Of a stretch of 64,000 nucleotides of DNA, positions 12,307 through 22,241 are shown piece by piece; positions within the stretch are counted from its first letter, which is position 1, and the number at the start of each line of letters is the position of its first letter. The notes under the pieces are model-generated. The model was not told the DNA's origin and ran no database searches. It was given only the letters and a program-made list of their open reading frames with translations. Source of the DNA: Bemisia tabaci (Eukaryota > Arthropoda > Insecta > Hemiptera > Aleyrodidae); NCBI RefSeq assembly GCF_918797505.1, contig NC_092797.1:46722157-46786156 (forward strand), in the 5' to 3' direction. The translations under genes were made by a program, and so were the position numbers.

Positions 12307-14277
12307 ATGAGTGGTAATGTACAAACATGCGTTGAGTGTAAAGTCTCGTTAGAGAAAAAAAGTCGTAAAGACAAAGTTTGCCGAAGTGGACAGTGGTTTT
12401 GTTTAAAATGTAGTGCGGAATTTCTCAGGAAATCGTCGGAAGTCGCGGAAAAACCCCCTGAAAAAGTGACAATTGGCTTTAAGTCTCCCTCCGTTAAAAC
12501 TCACCGTAAATGTATTTTTGATTGCTCAGATTCATTAGATTCAGGTAATTTAATTTTTTTGAACAAACAGCTGAGAAGTGCAATTTTTTTTGAGTATAAG
12601 TTCATTATACGAGAGGGCAGTCGGTGTTGTGCTCATCATTTCACAAACGGTGTTTTGGATCCTTTATTTCTATCCGGTTTCATTGATAAATGCTCTGAGT
12701 CTTCTTCTTTTAGTGCAGGTGAAATTGAGGAGTTATTGTCAATAACGTGCAAATACCACAATTCATCCTCCGGAAAGTCAAGTGATAGTGCGACAGGGTT
12801 TTTTTTAAAACTTTCCGACCATGACATTCAGGTATGGACCGGCCTAAATAAATTGCAGTTCGAGACTCTACTCGAGTATATACCTGAAAAAGATGACTGT
12901 GTTTTGGGTGCTTATTTGATGTACTTGTACGCTGGAATTACTCAAGAGCAAATAGCAACAATTTTAAACATATCACGAAGCACAGTTAGCCGTAAAATTA
13001 CTGAATGCAGGCAACATTTAAACGATAGTTTTGTACCGGTGTACTTAGGGAATTTTTTGCGCGAACAAATTCGAGCCGAACAATCTAATATATCTCGTGT
13101 TTTAAATTGTGTGAAGGAAGGAGATGACACTTTAATCACTATTTGGGACGGTACTTATTTGTTTTTACATAAAAGTTTAAACTTTAGGTTTCAGCGTCAG
13201 ACTTTCGGGGGCCAAAAAAAGAGAAATTATGTAAAACCCATGATAGTGACAACAACAAATGGGTTGATTCTTGAAGTACTAGGTCCTGATGAATTGTATG
13301 CAGGAAATGTCTCCGATGCAGATATTTTGAAAAACATTATAAAGACTGACTTTTTTAAGAAACTCTTCAAGCCAGGTGATATCTTTATTTTAGATCGTGG
13401 TTTTGAGCGAGTAAAAGATGACCTTGAAGCACTAGGATTCAAAGTAACGATCCCTTGCCTAAAAAGGGATAATTCTCAGCTCACTACTTTAGAAGCTAAC
13501 CAGAGTCGAGTTTGTACAAAGCAGCGGTGGGTTGTAGAGGTTGTAAATAGTAGTTTAAAGCGGTTTAAGTACTTGCGTTCGGTGATTCCCTCTCAATCAT
13601 ATCCATATCTATACACGGATGTTCGAATCGCAGCAGCTATCCACAATAATTTTTTCCAAAGGCTTTACAGCGACGAAGATGATTCTTCTGTGGCTACTTG
13701 CATGTTAGCGAATTTGGAAAAAGAAAATATTCTCCAAAAGGTCGTCGAATGTGAATCATTGGTGAGGAAGTACAAGAACTTCGAGAAATTATCAGAGGCC
13801 CATCTTCAAGATTTTCCGATCTGGGAAAGCAGTGACTTTAAACCATTCTGTGGAACTTATCAGCTTTCATTAGCACGCTCTTACATCGGGGATCATTTAT
13901 ACTCGGGAAAATATGAATTTCAAGTGTGCAAAGACTCTTACATGCCTAGTTTTTCTAATTACGGATTTACAGTGAAAAAATCACAATTTTTGAAGTGTAA
14001 ACTGCTGTCTCGCCATAAATCGAATAAAGTTTATTCTATATTTATTTTAATTGATTTAAAAAAACGTTCGTCAGAATCGATTATCGGTAACTACTGTACG
14101 TGCAAAAACGGTGCTCGCACTATTGGTACATGCGCTCATATCATCGCTATCATTTGGTATCTTGGATACGGCAGATATCAACAGAATTTTAAAGGCCCAT
14201 CGGATTTTCTGAATAGATGTTTCCCTCTAGGAAAACCATCATCTGTAGAAACTGATGAGGAAGAAGATGACGAGTAA
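12307..14277 (+). CDS. DDE transposase with C-terminal SWIM zinc finger
   Basis: An intact 656-residue frame with no visible intron, probably the transposase that cuts and reinserts the surrounding element. In order it shows a Cys4 ribbon (C8, C11, C32, C35); a THAP-like C2CH pattern (C69, C73, C108, H111, in the context CCAHHF); a helix-turn-helix at about 210-231 (GITQEQIATILNISRSTVSR); and a DDE_Tnp_4-like RNase H fold with probable catalytic D281 (IWDGTY), D363 (ILDRGF) and E411 (RWVVEVVNS). A SWIM motif follows (C597-x-C599-x9-C609-x-H611), then an acidic tail. Zinc modules and helix-turn-helix normally recognise the inverted repeats in such enzymes; the SWIM role here is unknown. The start chosen is the first ATG of the frame, just before the Cys4 ribbon. 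Catalytic assignments are by pattern, not alignment. Confidence 0.9.
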   Translation: MSGNVQTCVECKVSLEKKSRKDKVCRSGQWFCLKCSAEFLRKSSEVAEKPPEKVTIGFKSPSVKTHRKCIFDCSDSLDSGNLIFLNKQLRSAIFFEYKFIIREGSRCCAHHFTNGVLDPLFLSGFIDKCSESSSFSAGEIEELLSITCKYHNSSSGKSSDSATGFFLKLSDHDIQVWTGLNKLQFETLLEYIPEKDDCVLGAYLMYLYAGITQEQIATILNISRSTVSRKITECRQHLNDSFVPVYLGNFLREQIRAEQSNISRVLNCVKEGDDTLITIWDGTYLFLHKSLNFRFQRQTFGGQKKRNYVKPMIVTTTNGLILEVLGPDELYAGNVSDADILKNIIKTDFFKKLFKPGDIFILDRGFERVKDDLEALGFKVTIPCLKRDNSQLTTLEANQSRVCTKQRWVVEVVNSSLKRFKYLRSVIPSQSYPYLYTDVRIAAAIHNNFFQRLYSDEDDSSVATCMLANLEKENILQKVVECESLVRKYKNFEKLSEAHLQDFPIWESSDFKPFCGTYQLSLARSYIGDHLYSGKYEFQVCKDSYMPSFSNYGFTVKKSQFLKCKLLSRHKSNKVYSIFILIDLKKRSSESIIGNYCTCKNGARTIGTCAHIIAIIWYLGYGRYQQNFKGPSDFLNRCFPLGKPSSVETDEEEDDE

Positions 14278-14380
14278 GATGTTTAGGTAAGCCAAACTAT
14301 AAACATAGTTATGTTATTTCGTTTCGTCATGGAACAATTACCATCAATTTTTGGTTGTGTATTTGTTATTTTTGGTGCTG

Positions 14381-15227
14381 GGTTCGGTCGCCAAGCGGGT
14401 ACACCTTTCTATTTTCAGATGTTGCATTTAATTATACATCATTTTTGCCTTAGAAAACTGAGAAAAGAGAACGCGTGAGTTAAAAAGGGGGGGGGGGGTG
14501 CAAGGAGCCCTAATTCCGCTCGTTTGAGTTAAAAATATTGCGAAAAGCGTAAAAAAAGGCTATCATTTACGGCTCCCCCCCCCCTTCTTTTGGTACCCGT
14601 GGACCTTTTCTCGTTTTCTAATGAAAAATACAGTAGAATAGAACATATGAAAGCGTCTAAGCGTTTTTAAACCGTGAATAAGTCGCTGTAGTTCGAGGCA
14701 AGGCGCGCTAATACCATGCGCAGCGCGCAACAACCTCGAGGTGCGCAACTTTGAGAAGCTGTAACTTGCGAACCAATCGTTTCCCCAGTATGCGACTTGT
14801 GCTGTTTTGTAGGGAATTGCATTGAGAACAACATATCTTATTTTGGTCAAAATCGCGAGATGACGTTTTTTGCTATTTACAATGTTGCCAAATTTAAGGG
14901 GTCAAAATTTGATAAGAATTGAAAAAATTGCAAAAATGGCAACGTTGCGTTGAAATTTTGTAACAAACGATACATGAAATAGAAACTACATACAATTCTG
15001 CGTTTTTTGGTCCAAACCGCATTCAAAAAGCTGTAACCGTTGCCGAGATATAGCAGTTTGAATTTTGCACGATTTTCCAACTTTGACCCCCCGCCCCCCC
15101 TCTTGTAATTATTTTTGGGGGCTGAAATTTTCAGGGATTACTATTGGCATATAGGCCTATCAAAATCCGAAGTTTGGTTGAAATCTGAGGGTGGGCGGAT
15201 TTTGCCGTTTTTGCACAGACCTCTTTG
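14381..15227 (-). repeat. right terminal inverted repeat of the DDE-SWIM transposon
   Basis: Reverse complement of 11049-11896, differing mainly in homopolymer length and a few substitutions. It starts about 100 bp after the transposase stop codon, so transcript termination may occur within it. Confidence 0.9.
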
Positions 15228-15982
15228 GTACTATTTGGTTGGCTCGCAAATTAATTACTGGTGTTAAACTTTTCATTATATCATGACTTTTACCTAGTTA
15301 GCCTTTCATTTGCAATTTTAACATCTGAATCTGTCTGGATTGAACTGATAACGGAGGATCAGATAACGAAGTAAAATATTTTCATAAGGTTCGTAAAAAC
15401 TGAAACAATACACTCCGTATATTTTAATTGCTTCTGCAAATCTCAACCTCGGAAACGAAAGGAAAAAAAGAAGAAAAATCTGTTCATCTAAGTTTTTGCG
15501 TCCGTTATCTTATCACTCAGTGATTTAGTGCGTACGACATGATAGGATGAAACACTTCAATGAAGACCTTGCTAGACGAGAGGCGTAGTGCGTAGTATAG
15601 AGTGACGAGTTGCTCAAGCAATTGATGGTTGAAGTTTTCATACTTTTTCAACTTGAGATAAGCGCCCAAAAGGCAGTTGATTGCAAGTTTGGTTCTCTTG
15701 GTTGCGATCCATGTGACGGAACCTGCACTTAAAGCTTGATCATCTCTAAGAAAGGAACCTTCCATAAACAAACGTCTCTCTGCAGGCAGCTTCCTCGATA
15801 CATCGTCTTTTCGACGAAAAAACAGAACTACGCTTCAGTGTTGCAAAATTTCCTCTTGTACATTGTATTTCTTCCAGAAAACAGTTGACAATTTTTAGCC
15901 GAAACTTTCTCTCTTTTTCGTTCCTTATTATTCGTAAAAGCAGAAACATTTTGGACAGAAACTGCCCCGTCATATTCACGTG
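15228..15982. other. no gene recognised
   Basis: A minus-strand open frame ending at 15517 reads as a fairly ordinary protein of about 100 residues if extended upstream of its ATG to about 15827. I do not recognise it, it has no homologue I can name, and no clear splice sites bound it. It could be an exon or chance. Confidence 0.3.
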
Positions 15983-16198
15983 TCGGCCTCCTGTGGTGTA
16001 GTGGTTGTAGCGCTGGCTCTACAATCAGGAGGTCCCGGGTTCGATTCCCGGCTAGGCGACCCGAGTTTGATGGTCTCAAACAACGGTTGCCATGGGCTGG
16101 TACATGGTAGGGACGGAGGGGGAGGGGCTCTAACTGGAAGCGCAAGGATTACCACTTGTGTGGTATTTGAAGTAGTAAAAAAAAAAAAAGAAAAATTG
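15983..16198 (+). mobile_element. tRNA-derived SINE
   Basis: The head resembles a tRNA with an RNA polymerase III A box (TGGTGTAGTGGTTGTAGCGC, about 15993-16012) and B box (GGTTCGATTCCC, about 16038-16049). An unrelated body follows and then an A-rich tail (about 16176-16198). The anticodon arm pairs poorly and the acceptor stem is only partly matched, so this is a SINE head and not a working tRNA gene. SINEs of this type are copied by LINE reverse transcriptase. No target-site duplication was obvious. Confidence 0.75.
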
Positions 16199-16859
16199 AA
16201 TTTTTCGAGTCAGTTTTGCAACCCTAGAACGGAGTTACTTTCCTTCGTTTGGGAAACAACGAAAGGTATCGTTTCTTAGACTTTATCTAAGCATTTATTT
16301 TTTCAGATAACTCCGAACGCGGCAATTTTTTTCCATCGTAAGCGTCGCTGGCGCAAAACAATATTTAAACTCCCGTTTACGCTGCGATCTGTCTTCTAGG
16401 TTTCGCCCAAACCCAATTTTCATTTCTCGAGCATCGCACTCCTTAATTGCGGGTTTATTTCATTACGAACAAATTACCTCCCGGAAAACCGCGGCTCAAG
16501 GAATCCCGACGACTAAACAGGGTGGGGGAGGGGGGGGTAACGGGATTACCGTGCCGGGAGAGCTGGGAGGAGGAGGGGCCGGGGAGTCATTTAAGGGCGA
16601 GGGGGGAAGGGGGCGAGCGGCGCAGAGTAAATAACCCCGTTTGAACTTGGCAAGGTTGGTTTTACGAGCTGCAAGTATGATACTCGATATTAATTACGAC
16701 ACGGCTTTAATTAGCGTTTTATTGAAGCGCGTAAATCACACCCCGCGGATCCCCCGCGCTTTACGGTTTCGAGTGTGTGCGTTCTGCTCTGTTCGATCGG
16801 GCTGGTCGTTTTTAGGGGGGTGCGTTTCGCTGGTCGATAGGCCGCCGAACCGCGGATAA
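16199..16859. other. no gene recognised; possible homeodomain-site cluster
   Basis: A G-rich block (about 16520-16620) is followed at about 16680-16725 by ATTAATTACGA, TTTAATTAGCG and TTTTATTG within 45 bp. These resemble homeodomain core sites. An enhancer role is speculation from motifs that are short and common. Confidence 0.25.
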
Positions 16860-16867
16860 ATGACCGT

Positions 16868-17036
16868 CAGTGGCGTGGCGTGGCGTGCTTTGCGATGTAT
16901 CGATTGATCTGCCATTTGAACCTATGGAGAAGGATCGATAAATTGGGTGTTCGCGATGGACACATTAATAATCGATTCTTTACCACGGCTTCAAATGGAG
17001 AAATATCGATAATCGATCGTTCACGCCTCGCAACTG
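16868..17036. repeat. hAT-like MITE with perfect 8-bp target duplication
   Basis: A 169-bp element with ends CAGTGGCGTGGCGTG and CACGCCTCGCAACTG. ATGACCGT flanks it on both sides (16860-16867 and 17037-17044). An 8-bp duplication with CAG-type ends is characteristic of the hAT superfamily. The interior is rich in ATCGAT words. A second copy in the opposite orientation lies at about 51263-51432. Confidence 0.85.
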
Positions 17037-17044
17037 ATGACCGT

Positions 17045-17463
17045 GATGATGATGATCTCAAATGCTACTCTAACTGCCTGTTACCGCTATCAAAATGAAG
17101 AGCTCTTCATAAAATACCGAACCTCCCCCCCCCTCCCTCCCTCCCTCCCGATTGCACCACTGATCAATTACAGTTTGCACATTTCGATGAATCGCTCCGT
17201 TTTTAGCTCCCGTTTTGACCATGGAAAATGGAAACAGAGCCTATGATACGTTTTAACTCCTTTCCGCAGTTAAATGTGGGCTCAAGTGCAGTGTCGATTA
17301 ACCCCTAGACGGTGTTGATCGGTGGGAATGGCCGCTCCATGATGATTGGTGGTTAATGAACGATGAAAGATGATATGGATGATGGATGATTATATTGATG
17401 ATGTTGAAATATTAATGATAGTGATGCCGATCGCTAATTCTAGAAATTATTTATCCCCGCCCT
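17045..17463. repeat. no gene recognised; GAT-rich simple repeat
   Basis: Degenerate GATGAT and TGATGGATGA repeats lie at about 17045-17056 and 17340-17428, and a C-rich run at 17125-17150. Otherwise featureless. Confidence 0.4.
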
Positions 17464-17633
17464 CATTGGAGGATCCAGCAAATTGGCAACATTGGCTTTT
17501 CTCTATTTAAACCTATGGAAATGTATCGATTCTTGGAGCCCTCCTGGGCCATGTGCTCCGACAAAAATCGATTATTTAGCATAGGTTTAAATGGAGGAAA
17601 TCCGGTGTTGCCAAACTGCGAGATCCGCCTCTG
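17464..17633. repeat. hAT-like MITE (CAGAGGCGGATC end)
   Basis: The right end reads GATCCGCCTCTG and the left CATTGGAGGATCC, with an extended inverted repeat including TTGGCAAC and TTTAAACCTATG. The flanks CCCGCCCT and CCCGTCCA agree at 6 of 8 positions, consistent with a worn 8-bp duplication. Fragments of the same end occur at about 24490-24525 and 44040-44115. Confidence 0.6.
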
Positions 17634-17739
17634 CCCGTCCATGGGTCAATAAAGGGGTTTACTATTTCGATTAACTCCTAGACATTGTTCTGTTATTACA
17701 TTGTATAGTCTATCCTGTGCGTCCTTTTAAGTATTTTTA

Positions 17740-17860
17740 ATCGATTCATTTTTTATTTCTCTGTTTCAGGTATGTACCGGTCAATTAGATTTTTTGGATA
17801 GGAGAGAAATTCCGATTCCGGACTTTACCATGCTGGTGATCATTAATTTGTAGGTATGTT
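17740..17860 (+). other. candidate recursive splice site (TTTCAG|GTATGT)
   Basis: A pyrimidine tract (17745-17766) leads to TTTCAG ending at 17769, followed immediately by GTATGT at 17770. That is a 3' splice site abutting a 5' splice site, the arrangement of recursive splice (ratchet) sites known from long insect introns. A second GTATGT at 17854 would close an 84-nt recursive exon with stops in all three frames. Splicing is inferred from consensus only; the alternatives are an ordinary exon start or chance. Confidence 0.35.
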
Positions 17861-17948
17861 GCAAAAACATCTACATTCTTTTTTTTTAACTCGTAAAAAC
17901 AAGATAGCGGAAACGCCCTCCTCGACCCCCCCCCCCCTTCCACCTAGA

Positions 17949-18201
17949 CTGCCGTGCTAAGGAAGAACGCCGTATGAACCTTCGAGAGTTGCCAAATTTC
18001 CTCCTGTAAAATGTTTATTTTTACGAAACGTTACGAATATTTTTCCTTGAAATTTCGAGGACCTTCAGGTGAAATGGCGCAAAAAATGATCTGAAAAATT
18101 AGAAGGAAAATTCTCTCAAGTTTACCAGGAAATTCATGTTTTATCAAAGGAAATTTGGCAACGCTAGAAGGTTCATACTGCGTTTTTCCTCAGCACCGCA
18201 G
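17949..18201. repeat. CTGCCGTG-family MITE, copy 2
   Basis: A full-length 253-bp copy. It begins CTGCCGTGCTAAGGAAGAAC, ends CTCAGCACCGCAG, and is flanked by TAGA at 17945-17948 and 18202-18205. Confidence 0.9.
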
Positions 18202-18205
18202 TAGA

Positions 18206-18958
18206 GCGTTACGTACATTATGGACGGTCCTTGAGGTCCCTTTTCACAGCTCCGGTCACCTAAAGGAGTTTATTCGAAGGCTGCAGTATCCTATGAAGGT
18301 TTTAAATATTCTTAAACGGTAGCTTTACGGTGGCAGAAGAAAGAGAGAAGGAAAGTTCAGCCATGCTGGGAAAAAACAGCCGAGATTCGAAGTGAGTGAA
18401 AATTAAGTGATCCGACCTCCGGTGTTTCCTTTCCGAAGCAACTTTATCCTTTGACTCCGACTTCGTCCGACAGAGCCCGATGCCAGCCAAGCGAACGGGA
18501 TTCTTCGCTTCGGCGTTTTTTTCGATGCCTTTTGTCTCGGAGCCTTTTACTCGAATGTTTCCGCTTTCTAATCGGACCTTTGCTTTGTCTCGCGTAACCC
18601 GCTGCTAGTTTCGCTCTTTTCTCGAGCCTTTCGGAAGAATCCGGCGATTCTATTCTGCCAGCACGTTGATAGGTCGATGGTTTAACAGGGTGTCTAGCAT
18701 AAGGAAAAACCGGAAAATATCAGGAATTTTTGCCGATCAGGATAAAATCAGGATAATATCAGGAAAATCGGACGTTTTATCAGGAATTTTTCTCACTAAG
18801 GGCGATTCCTGTCAAATCATTCAGTTTATGGTAATTTATTATTATTTTTCGAATGCGGCTGAGTAAATGGTATTATCACAGAAATTCCGCGGTAGCCTGG
18901 AAAGTCAGGGTATATTTATGGGAACCTGAAAAAGTCAGGGAATTCGTCGAGAAAGTCA
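18206..18958. other. no gene; fragment of ATCAGGATT-type repeat at 18687-18800
   Basis: CAGGGTGTCTAGCATAAGG near 18687 opens a short run of reiterated ATCAGGA words. A stretch of GTCAGGGAATTC words (18898-18945) precedes the palindromic element. No coding sequence is seen. Confidence 0.45.
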
Positions 18959-19123
18959 CAAAAAGAGCTTGATGCAAAAACGGCTTTTTTCGCCCCCCCT
19001 CTGGAAGTTCTTCAGACTTTGTCTATTGATTACTCATACTTGAGCGCTTCTTTTCCCAAATTTTCAGACCCCCGAAAAATTTTGGGGGGGAGCTAGGGGG
19101 GGTGGAAGTCAAAACCTGTGAAC

Positions 19124-20130
19124 CTCAATATCTCTTGAACGAAGAAAGATATTGAGGTCCGGTTTGGACGAAAAATCGTCTAAAATTGCATACTTTAAGA
19201 TTCTAAAGGTCGAAATCCCGATATCACATTTTTAAGTCAACATATGTGCTTTTTTCCAGTTTTTAGGTCTAGAAAATTTCTTTTAAACGAAAAATTTACA
19301 AAGATCTCAATTTTTTATTTGACCCAAAACCAGTTTTTTAAATTTTTCGTCTTTTTCCGCATCCAACGAGTGGTCCATTAAGCTGGGGAACCAAACGGTT
19401 CCGGAGTTATGATCGATTGAAGTTTCCGCTCAACGCGCGCCGACCGATTTTCGCGCGCAAAAAAGTCGGATTTGACTGTTATTAGATCATATTGAATGTT
19501 CAAACTGAGCAAAATGCATTATTAGGGACTCTTGAGGGTCGCTGAGTTCAGAAATTACCGATACTTCCAAATAATTTACGTTTTTAAGATTACAGCTCCG
19601 CAGCGCTATTTTAGAGGCCCACTGAGCGCCGACCGGCCGCTCAGTGGTCCTGTACGAAGCTGCAATTTTAAAAACGTGAATTTTTTGGAAGTATCGGTAA
19701 TTTCTGAACTCAGCGACCCTCAAGAGTCCCTAATAATGCATTTTGCTCAGTTTGAACATTCAATATGATCTAATAACAGTCAAATCCGACTTTTTTGCGC
19801 GCGAAAATCGGTCGGCGCGCGTTGAGCGGAAACTTCAATCGATCATAACTCCGGAACCGTTTGGTTCCCCAGCTTAATGGACCACTCGTTGGATGCGGAA
19901 AAAGACGAAAAATTTAAAAAACTGGTTTTGGGTCAAATAAAAAATTGAGATCTTTGTAAATTTTTCGTTTAAAAGAAATTTTCTAGACCTAAAAACTGGA
20001 AAAAAGCACATATGTTGACTTAAAAATGTGATATCGGGATTTCGACCTTTAGAATCTTAAAGTATGCAATTTTAGACGATTTTTCGTCCAAACCGGACCT
20101 CAATATCTTTCTTCGTTCAAGAGATATTGA
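19124..20130. repeat. near-perfect inverted repeat, ~500-bp arms
   Basis: The uninterrupted core of the palindrome. CCTCAATATCTCTTGAACG at the left is mirrored by CGTTCAAGAGATATTGAGG at the right, and CACTGAGCG meets CGCTCAGTG near 19633 with only a few unpaired bases. The open frames at 19487-19723 and 19532-19768 are the same sequence read from the two arms and are not genes. Confidence 0.9.
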
Positions 20131-22071
20131 GGGCCATGCCGGAAGAAGGGCGTATGTACAAGGTTCAGCGTCGTTAGAAAAACGCATTTGAAGATTTGAA
20201 ATGGTGTCCCGAAAAATGAAATGCAGCAGTTGGTTAAACCAAAGTCAATTCTCTTAAACTAGATCCTACAGCTTTGAAATCCATTAAAAGTTTAAAAGAA
20301 ATAAATAATTTGCCCTCTGTAATCATTGGACAAAGTAAGCCAGAGATACGCCCTTCTTTCGGAATCCTTGTATGTACGATAAAAAAGAGGATCGTTTTTC
20401 TTCGATAACTCATAAAGTAATGAAAAAGAAGAAAATCGGGGAAATGACTTTCTGCTAATACATTTCAGTATTCTAACGAGCCAAAGTTTTTAAAGATCGG
20501 GTCACTGGTTGCAGAGAAACCCAGCTTTTTCTGGGCGCACTTGTGATTGCTGAAGACACTAAATTCACTACTAAGTTGATTTCCTTCTTTTGTATCTCGT
20601 GACAAAATTAATTTAAAGGAAATCAAAGAAAACGGTTTCTGCAGAATTTCTTCAGCTTTCTAACGAGCTATAGTTTTTTAAAATCGGAGGTTTATTAGCG
20701 GAAAAAACTGAACTTTTCCGGTTGCACGTACATGAGAAAAGTGCATTGTTATTGTCGTCGGAAAACTGTTATAATCCGCTGTTGCTCCTTATTGAGTCTG
20801 GAGGGTCTCCAAAGGTGGTCGAACATTCAATTGGTTACGAATTGCACCCATTGGATTCTGTTTGTCTAATATCAATTACATCTTGCCCCCCCCCCCCCTT
20901 CCAACGGTATGGGATATGCTGTGTTGCCAATCGTCCAGAAATGAACCTTATTGGTATAGCGGTTTCTTCTTAAAATTATTGTCTTTTCTTTGGTTGTCAT
21001 TTTAAACTGTGGAATTCCTTATATGTTTGAACCGAGTGTTGCTTAATAATTTGATACATTGTCCGTAAAAATGAACTTTTCAATGGCCAAACCTTCATCA
21101 CCGAATGCTCCAATTTTATGAGGATGGAAAATGCGTCGATTTAATCATTCAAAAAAAAAAAAAAAAATGCCCCTATAGAGAACTTTTCTTGTCATTTTTC
21201 AAGAGTATCTGATGAAAATTCTGTAAGCTCTTGTCTGTTAAGCTTCATTGATCTTATAATGTTGCCAAATTTAATTAACTCTCAGATAAGGTACGCCCCT
21301 TGACCGCTTCCCACTCCAACCCCCCAAGCGCTTCGTCGGGTAATCATTTTCAATAAAAAAACCCATGTTGAATATTCTGTAGTTGTTCATGCGACAGATT
21401 TCCACTTTTATTGATTAAAAAACTTAAGATCTGTCCGATGTTGCAAAGTTTCTGCAATATTTTTCGTAATATTCTCGAGAAGTATACGTTCGCGCCTGCG
21501 AGTAAGGTGGCTGATATATGTAGGAAGTTCCACGCTGCGGCGCGTCATCACAGCAGCCATTTGGGAGATTTCACTATCGCGTACTTGTGTATCTTACATC
21601 AAACATACATAGAGTCACGAGAATTTGTTTATAAACTTGCAACTCCGAACAACTCCGAAACTTAAAGCTTCGGACTGCATTAACATTACTAATGTAATAT
21701 GTGCAATAAATCGTAACTCTCACATTTCACGTTCTGTGATGTACAGTAAATAAAAATGAATAAATAATCATTCTATTCGGCTAAAACTATTCCTTCTAAT
21801 GAGAACAAAATGGAAGTGACACTTCTTTCACCAGAAAACAGGTAAAAATCCATATCACGGAAGGCAAAATGTGTAAATAAGAGGAGAAAGTTCGTTGGCC
21901 GGAAGAAGGGCGTATCTTCGGTGTACTTTACAGGTCAATTATTCACGTAACAAATCGACAGATTTTTCTCAAACTTGGAGGATACTCTCACTATTCGACG
22001 TAGAATCAGAAAAGCAGAATGTTGAAAAAAGGGCGTATCTCGAGATACGCCCTTCTTCCGGCATGGTCCTC
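20129..22071. mobile_element. composite inverted-repeat element inserted in the palindrome
   Basis: The ends are GAGGGCCATGCCGGAAGAAG at the left and CTTCTTCCGGCATGGTCCTC at the right. The target duplication is TATT (4 bp) if GAGG belongs to the element, or TATTGAGG (8 bp) if not; both readings fit. Inside, the word AAGGGCGTAT recurs inverted at about 20343-20365 and again at 21898, so each end is itself a smaller inverted-repeat unit (about 20133-20370 and 21897-22071) with 1.5 kb between. No transposase remnant is recognised. Confidence 0.75.
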
Positions 22072-22241
22072 TATTGAGGTTCACAGGTTTTGACTTCCAC
22101 CCCCCCTAGCTCCCCCCCAAAATTTTTCGGGGGTCTGAAAATTTGGGAAAAGAAGTGCTCAAGTATGAGTAATCAATAGACAAAGTCTGAAGAACTTCCA
22201 GAGGGGGGGCGAAAAAAGCCGTTTTTGCATCAAGCTCTTTG

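Larger units (their letters stand above)
11049..15227 (+). mobile_element. DDE-SWIM DNA transposon with ~847-bp inverted repeats
   Basis: An apparently complete 4.2-kb DNA transposon. The left terminal inverted repeat covers 11049-11896 and the right one 14381-15227. They are near-identical over about 847 bp, including a G or C homopolymer and the word GGCGACCGAACC at the inner edge. The outer ends read CAAAAAGAGGTCTGTGC and GCACAGACCTCTTTG. One intact transposase gene (12307-14277) fills the unique centre. I could not see a convincing target-site duplication (flanks TTAA and GTACT). Near-identical repeats and an intact gene suggest recent activity. The superfamily is unresolved; ISL2EU, IS4EU and PIF/Harbinger groups use this kind of DDE domain. 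Confidence 0.9.
18959..22241. mobile_element. giant palindromic element split by an insertion
   Basis: The left end CAAAAAGAGCTTGATGC and the right end GCATCAAGCTCTTTG are inverted. From 18959 to about 19625 the sequence is the reverse complement of about 19642-20130 continued at 22073-22241, giving arms of about 660 bp around a centre near 19633. The intervening 20129-22071 is a separate inserted element. The ends and subterminal words (TGCAAAAACGGC, CGGTTTGGACGAAAAA) resemble those of the DDE-SWIM transposon at 11049, so this is probably a non-autonomous relative. No protein is encoded. Confidence 0.85.

Noticed and set aside
15517..15827. Minus-strand frame of about 100 residues with protein-like composition
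   Set aside because: I do not recognise it, no clear splice borders are seen, and one such frame is expected by chance in this length of sequence.
15983..16060. A working tRNA gene
   Set aside because: A and B boxes are present, but the anticodon stem does not pair properly, the acceptor stem has mismatches, and a SINE body with an A tail follows.
19487..19768. Two 78-residue frames with nearly identical protein on opposite strands
   Set aside because: They are the same palindrome arm read from each side.
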